Below, in pieces: positions 62,935-64,000 of a stretch of 64,000 nt of DNA. This DNA is from JAQGMJ01 sp036498945. Its GTDB lineage: Bacteria; Pseudomonadota; Gammaproteobacteria; Burkholderiales; JAEUOS01. The DNA lies in the NCBI GenBank assembly GCA_036498945.1, contig DASYEQ010000061.1:1-64000 (forward strand). Direction: 5' to 3'. Position numbers and translations under genes: made by a program. The notes under the pieces were generated by a model, which saw only the letters and a program-made list of their open reading frames with translations, searched no databases and was not told the origin of the DNA. Position 1 is the first letter of the stretch, and each line of letters begins with the position of its first letter.

Positions 62935-63680
62935 GCGAAGTGGGTGAAGCCGCGCAGAGCGCCGTCAGCGCCGCCGAGGTCCTGATCCACAGCATTGCCG
63001 GTCTTCTGGCCGGCAGCCGGCATGTCGCCGTCGGCGCCTCCTCGCCGATTCCCGGCGCCGCGGCGCTCTATACCCGCGTGGTGTCGAACGGCGCCACTCG
63101 CGTCAGCGTCCTCGGTTCGCGGCGCCACAATGCGTTTACCAACGGCGGCGTCGAATTGTTCGACCTCGCCGCGCAGGGCCGCATCGACGCCTTTTTCCTG
63201 GGCGGCGGGCAGATCGACGGCGAAGCCAACATCAACCTCGTCGGCATCGGCGCCTATCCGCAGACGGACGTGCGCTGGCCTGGCAGTTTCGGCTCGGCGT
63301 ATCTGTATTACCTGGTGCCGCGGGTGATCCTGTTTCGCGAAGAGCATACGCGGCGCGTGTTCGTGCCCAAGGTGGATTTCATTTCCGCGCCGGGGCCGCG
63401 TGACGACGGTGTCTATCGGCCTGGCGGCCCGCACGCGATGGTCACCAGCCTGTGCCTATTCGATTTCGACCGTGTGCGGCGCCGCTTCGTGCTCAAGAGC
63501 GTACACCCCGGCCACACGCTGGAAGAGGTGCGCGACAACACCGGCTTCGATTTCGACGTGCCGCAAAACGTATCGGCCACGCCTGCGCCGGACGCTGCCG
63601 CGCTGGCGCTGATCCGCGGCCGGGTGCGTGAGGAAATTGCCGAGACCTACCCCAAGTTCGCGGCGCAGCTTCAGGGCTGA
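62931..63680 (+). CDS. CoA-transferase family subunit B
   Basis: A 249-residue partner of the preceding gene. GASSPIPGAAALYTR near residue 36, LGSRRHNAFTNGG near 61-73 and FFLGGGQIDGEANINLVGIG near 88-107 are subunit B landmarks. I do not see the usual SENG-type motif that marks the catalytic Glu of many class I transferases, which would fit an IpdB-like hydrolase or a distant variant. Translationally coupled to subunit A; converges on the TRAP permease gene 12 bp away. Confidence 0.87.
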   Translation: MSEVGEAAQSAVSAAEVLIHSIAGLLAGSRHVAVGASSPIPGAAALYTRVVSNGATRVSVLGSRRHNAFTNGGVELFDLAAQGRIDAFFLGGGQIDGEANINLVGIGAYPQTDVRWPGSFGSAYLYYLVPRVILFREEHTRRVFVPKVDFISAPGPRDDGVYRPGGPHAMVTSLCLFDFDRVRRRFVLKSVHPGHTLEEVRDNTGFDFDVPQNVSATPAPDAAALALIRGRVREEIAETYPKFAAQLQG

Positions 63681-63692
63681 TCGCGGCGGCGG

Positions 63693-64000
63693 CTACAGGA
63701 AACCGGTGGAAATCCAAGGAATCAGGGCGACGATGATCAGCGCCACCAGCAGCGCCCCCAGGTGCGGCCAGACGCGCCAGATCGCCTTGTCGGGCGCCAC
63801 CCGGCCGATCGCGCAGGCGGCGTAGAAGCCGACGCCGAAGGGCGGCGCGAACAGGCCCAGCCCCATGGCGAAAATCACCACCATGGCGTAATGCACCTCG
63901 TGGATGCCGACCGCGCGCGCCACCGGGAACAGCAGCGGGCCGAACAGCACAATGGCGGGGATGCCTTCGAGCACCGAGCCCAGCACGATGAACACCACGA
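63693..64000 (-). CDS. TRAP transporter large permease (DctM), C-terminal part
   Basis: The last ~101 residues of a DctM-type permease whose 5' part lies outside the window. VLFGPLLFPVARAVGIHEVHY, IFAMGLGLFAPPFGVGFYAA and a final membrane span (LGALLVALIIVALIPW) are the family's conserved end. TRAP systems import organic acids using a soluble receptor. Convergent with the CoA-transferase pair, which could act on the imported acid. Confidence 0.9.
   Translation of the reverse strand, partial: VVFIVLGSVLEGIPAIVLFGPLLFPVARAVGIHEVHYAMVVIFAMGLGLFAPPFGVGFYAACAIGRVAPDKAIWRVWPHLGALLVALIIVALIPWISTGFL

Overview
The window is about 64 kb of GC-rich DNA. From roughly 2 kb onwards it looks like the chromosome of a betaproteobacterium, most likely Burkholderiales or a close relative. 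The evidence is seven Bug/TctC-type periplasmic tricarboxylate receptors, a dapA-bamC-metallohydrolase cluster, a two-zinc-finger TrxC and uniform GCG/CGC-rich codon use. The first ~1.5-1.7 kb is different: the peroxiredoxin, LeuD and the C-terminal half of LeuC read like actinobacterial (acidimicrobial-type) proteins, while the N-terminal half of the same LeuC reads like a betaproteobacterial paralogue. That is either a recombination or, more probably, an assembly chimera. No rRNA, tRNA, insertion sequence, phage or CRISPR array was seen.

Layout. 0-3.2 kb: bcp-type peroxiredoxin (partial), leuD, leuC and a GntR/FCD regulator with a 16-bp perfect dyad between leuC and gntR. 3.4-24.5 kb: an organic-acid/xenobiotic catabolism island. 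It holds Bug receptors, an MmgE/PrpD protein, an SDR plus double-domain carboxymuconolactone-decarboxylase operon divergent from a Bug-CaiB/BaiF CoA-transferase operon, an amidohydrolase, AraC and LysR regulators, TrxC, an amidase, and a HyuA-HyuB operon with a small third overlapping gene. None of the receptors has TctA/TctB membrane partners in the window. 24.5-30.3 kb: a two-component pair resembling the proteobacterial dedicated-sortase system regulators, a 47-residue membrane protein, a possible structured RNA with a CUCCUCCUCCUCC loop, a metallophosphoesterase, and a NodIJ/YadGH-type ABC exporter.

30.5-44.8 kb: a lipoprotein, then a drug-efflux block. A divergent CecR-type TetR regulator faces ybhG-ybhF-ybhS-ybhR homologues and an outer-membrane factor. 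After a 359-bp gap comes a second outer-membrane factor with an MdtA-like adaptor and an MdtB/MuxB-like RND pump. The promoter of the ABC block (TTGAAA-17-TATACT) contains a 16-bp perfect palindrome, so the circuit can be read directly. The two ABC domains of the YbhF homologue are joined by a linker containing twelve Asn-Gly repeats encoded by a hexanucleotide microsatellite.

44.8-57.6 kb: an orphan ModA-like binding protein, a 1,201-residue DUF748/AsmA-like envelope protein, a TetR-SDR divergent pair with a dyad in the promoter spacer, the seventh Bug receptor, a chemoreceptor, a PAS/GAF-like GGDEF diguanylate cyclase with an intact I-site, an SDR and a DUF924 protein. 57.6-64 kb: a methyltransferase, dapA, bamC, a YycJ-like metallo-hydrolase, an Ala/Pro-rich small lipoprotein, a two-subunit CoA-transferase-family pair and the 3' end of a TRAP large permease gene.

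All calls rest on reading translated sequence and recalled family features; no database search was possible. Operator, promoter and RNA calls are structural predictions.
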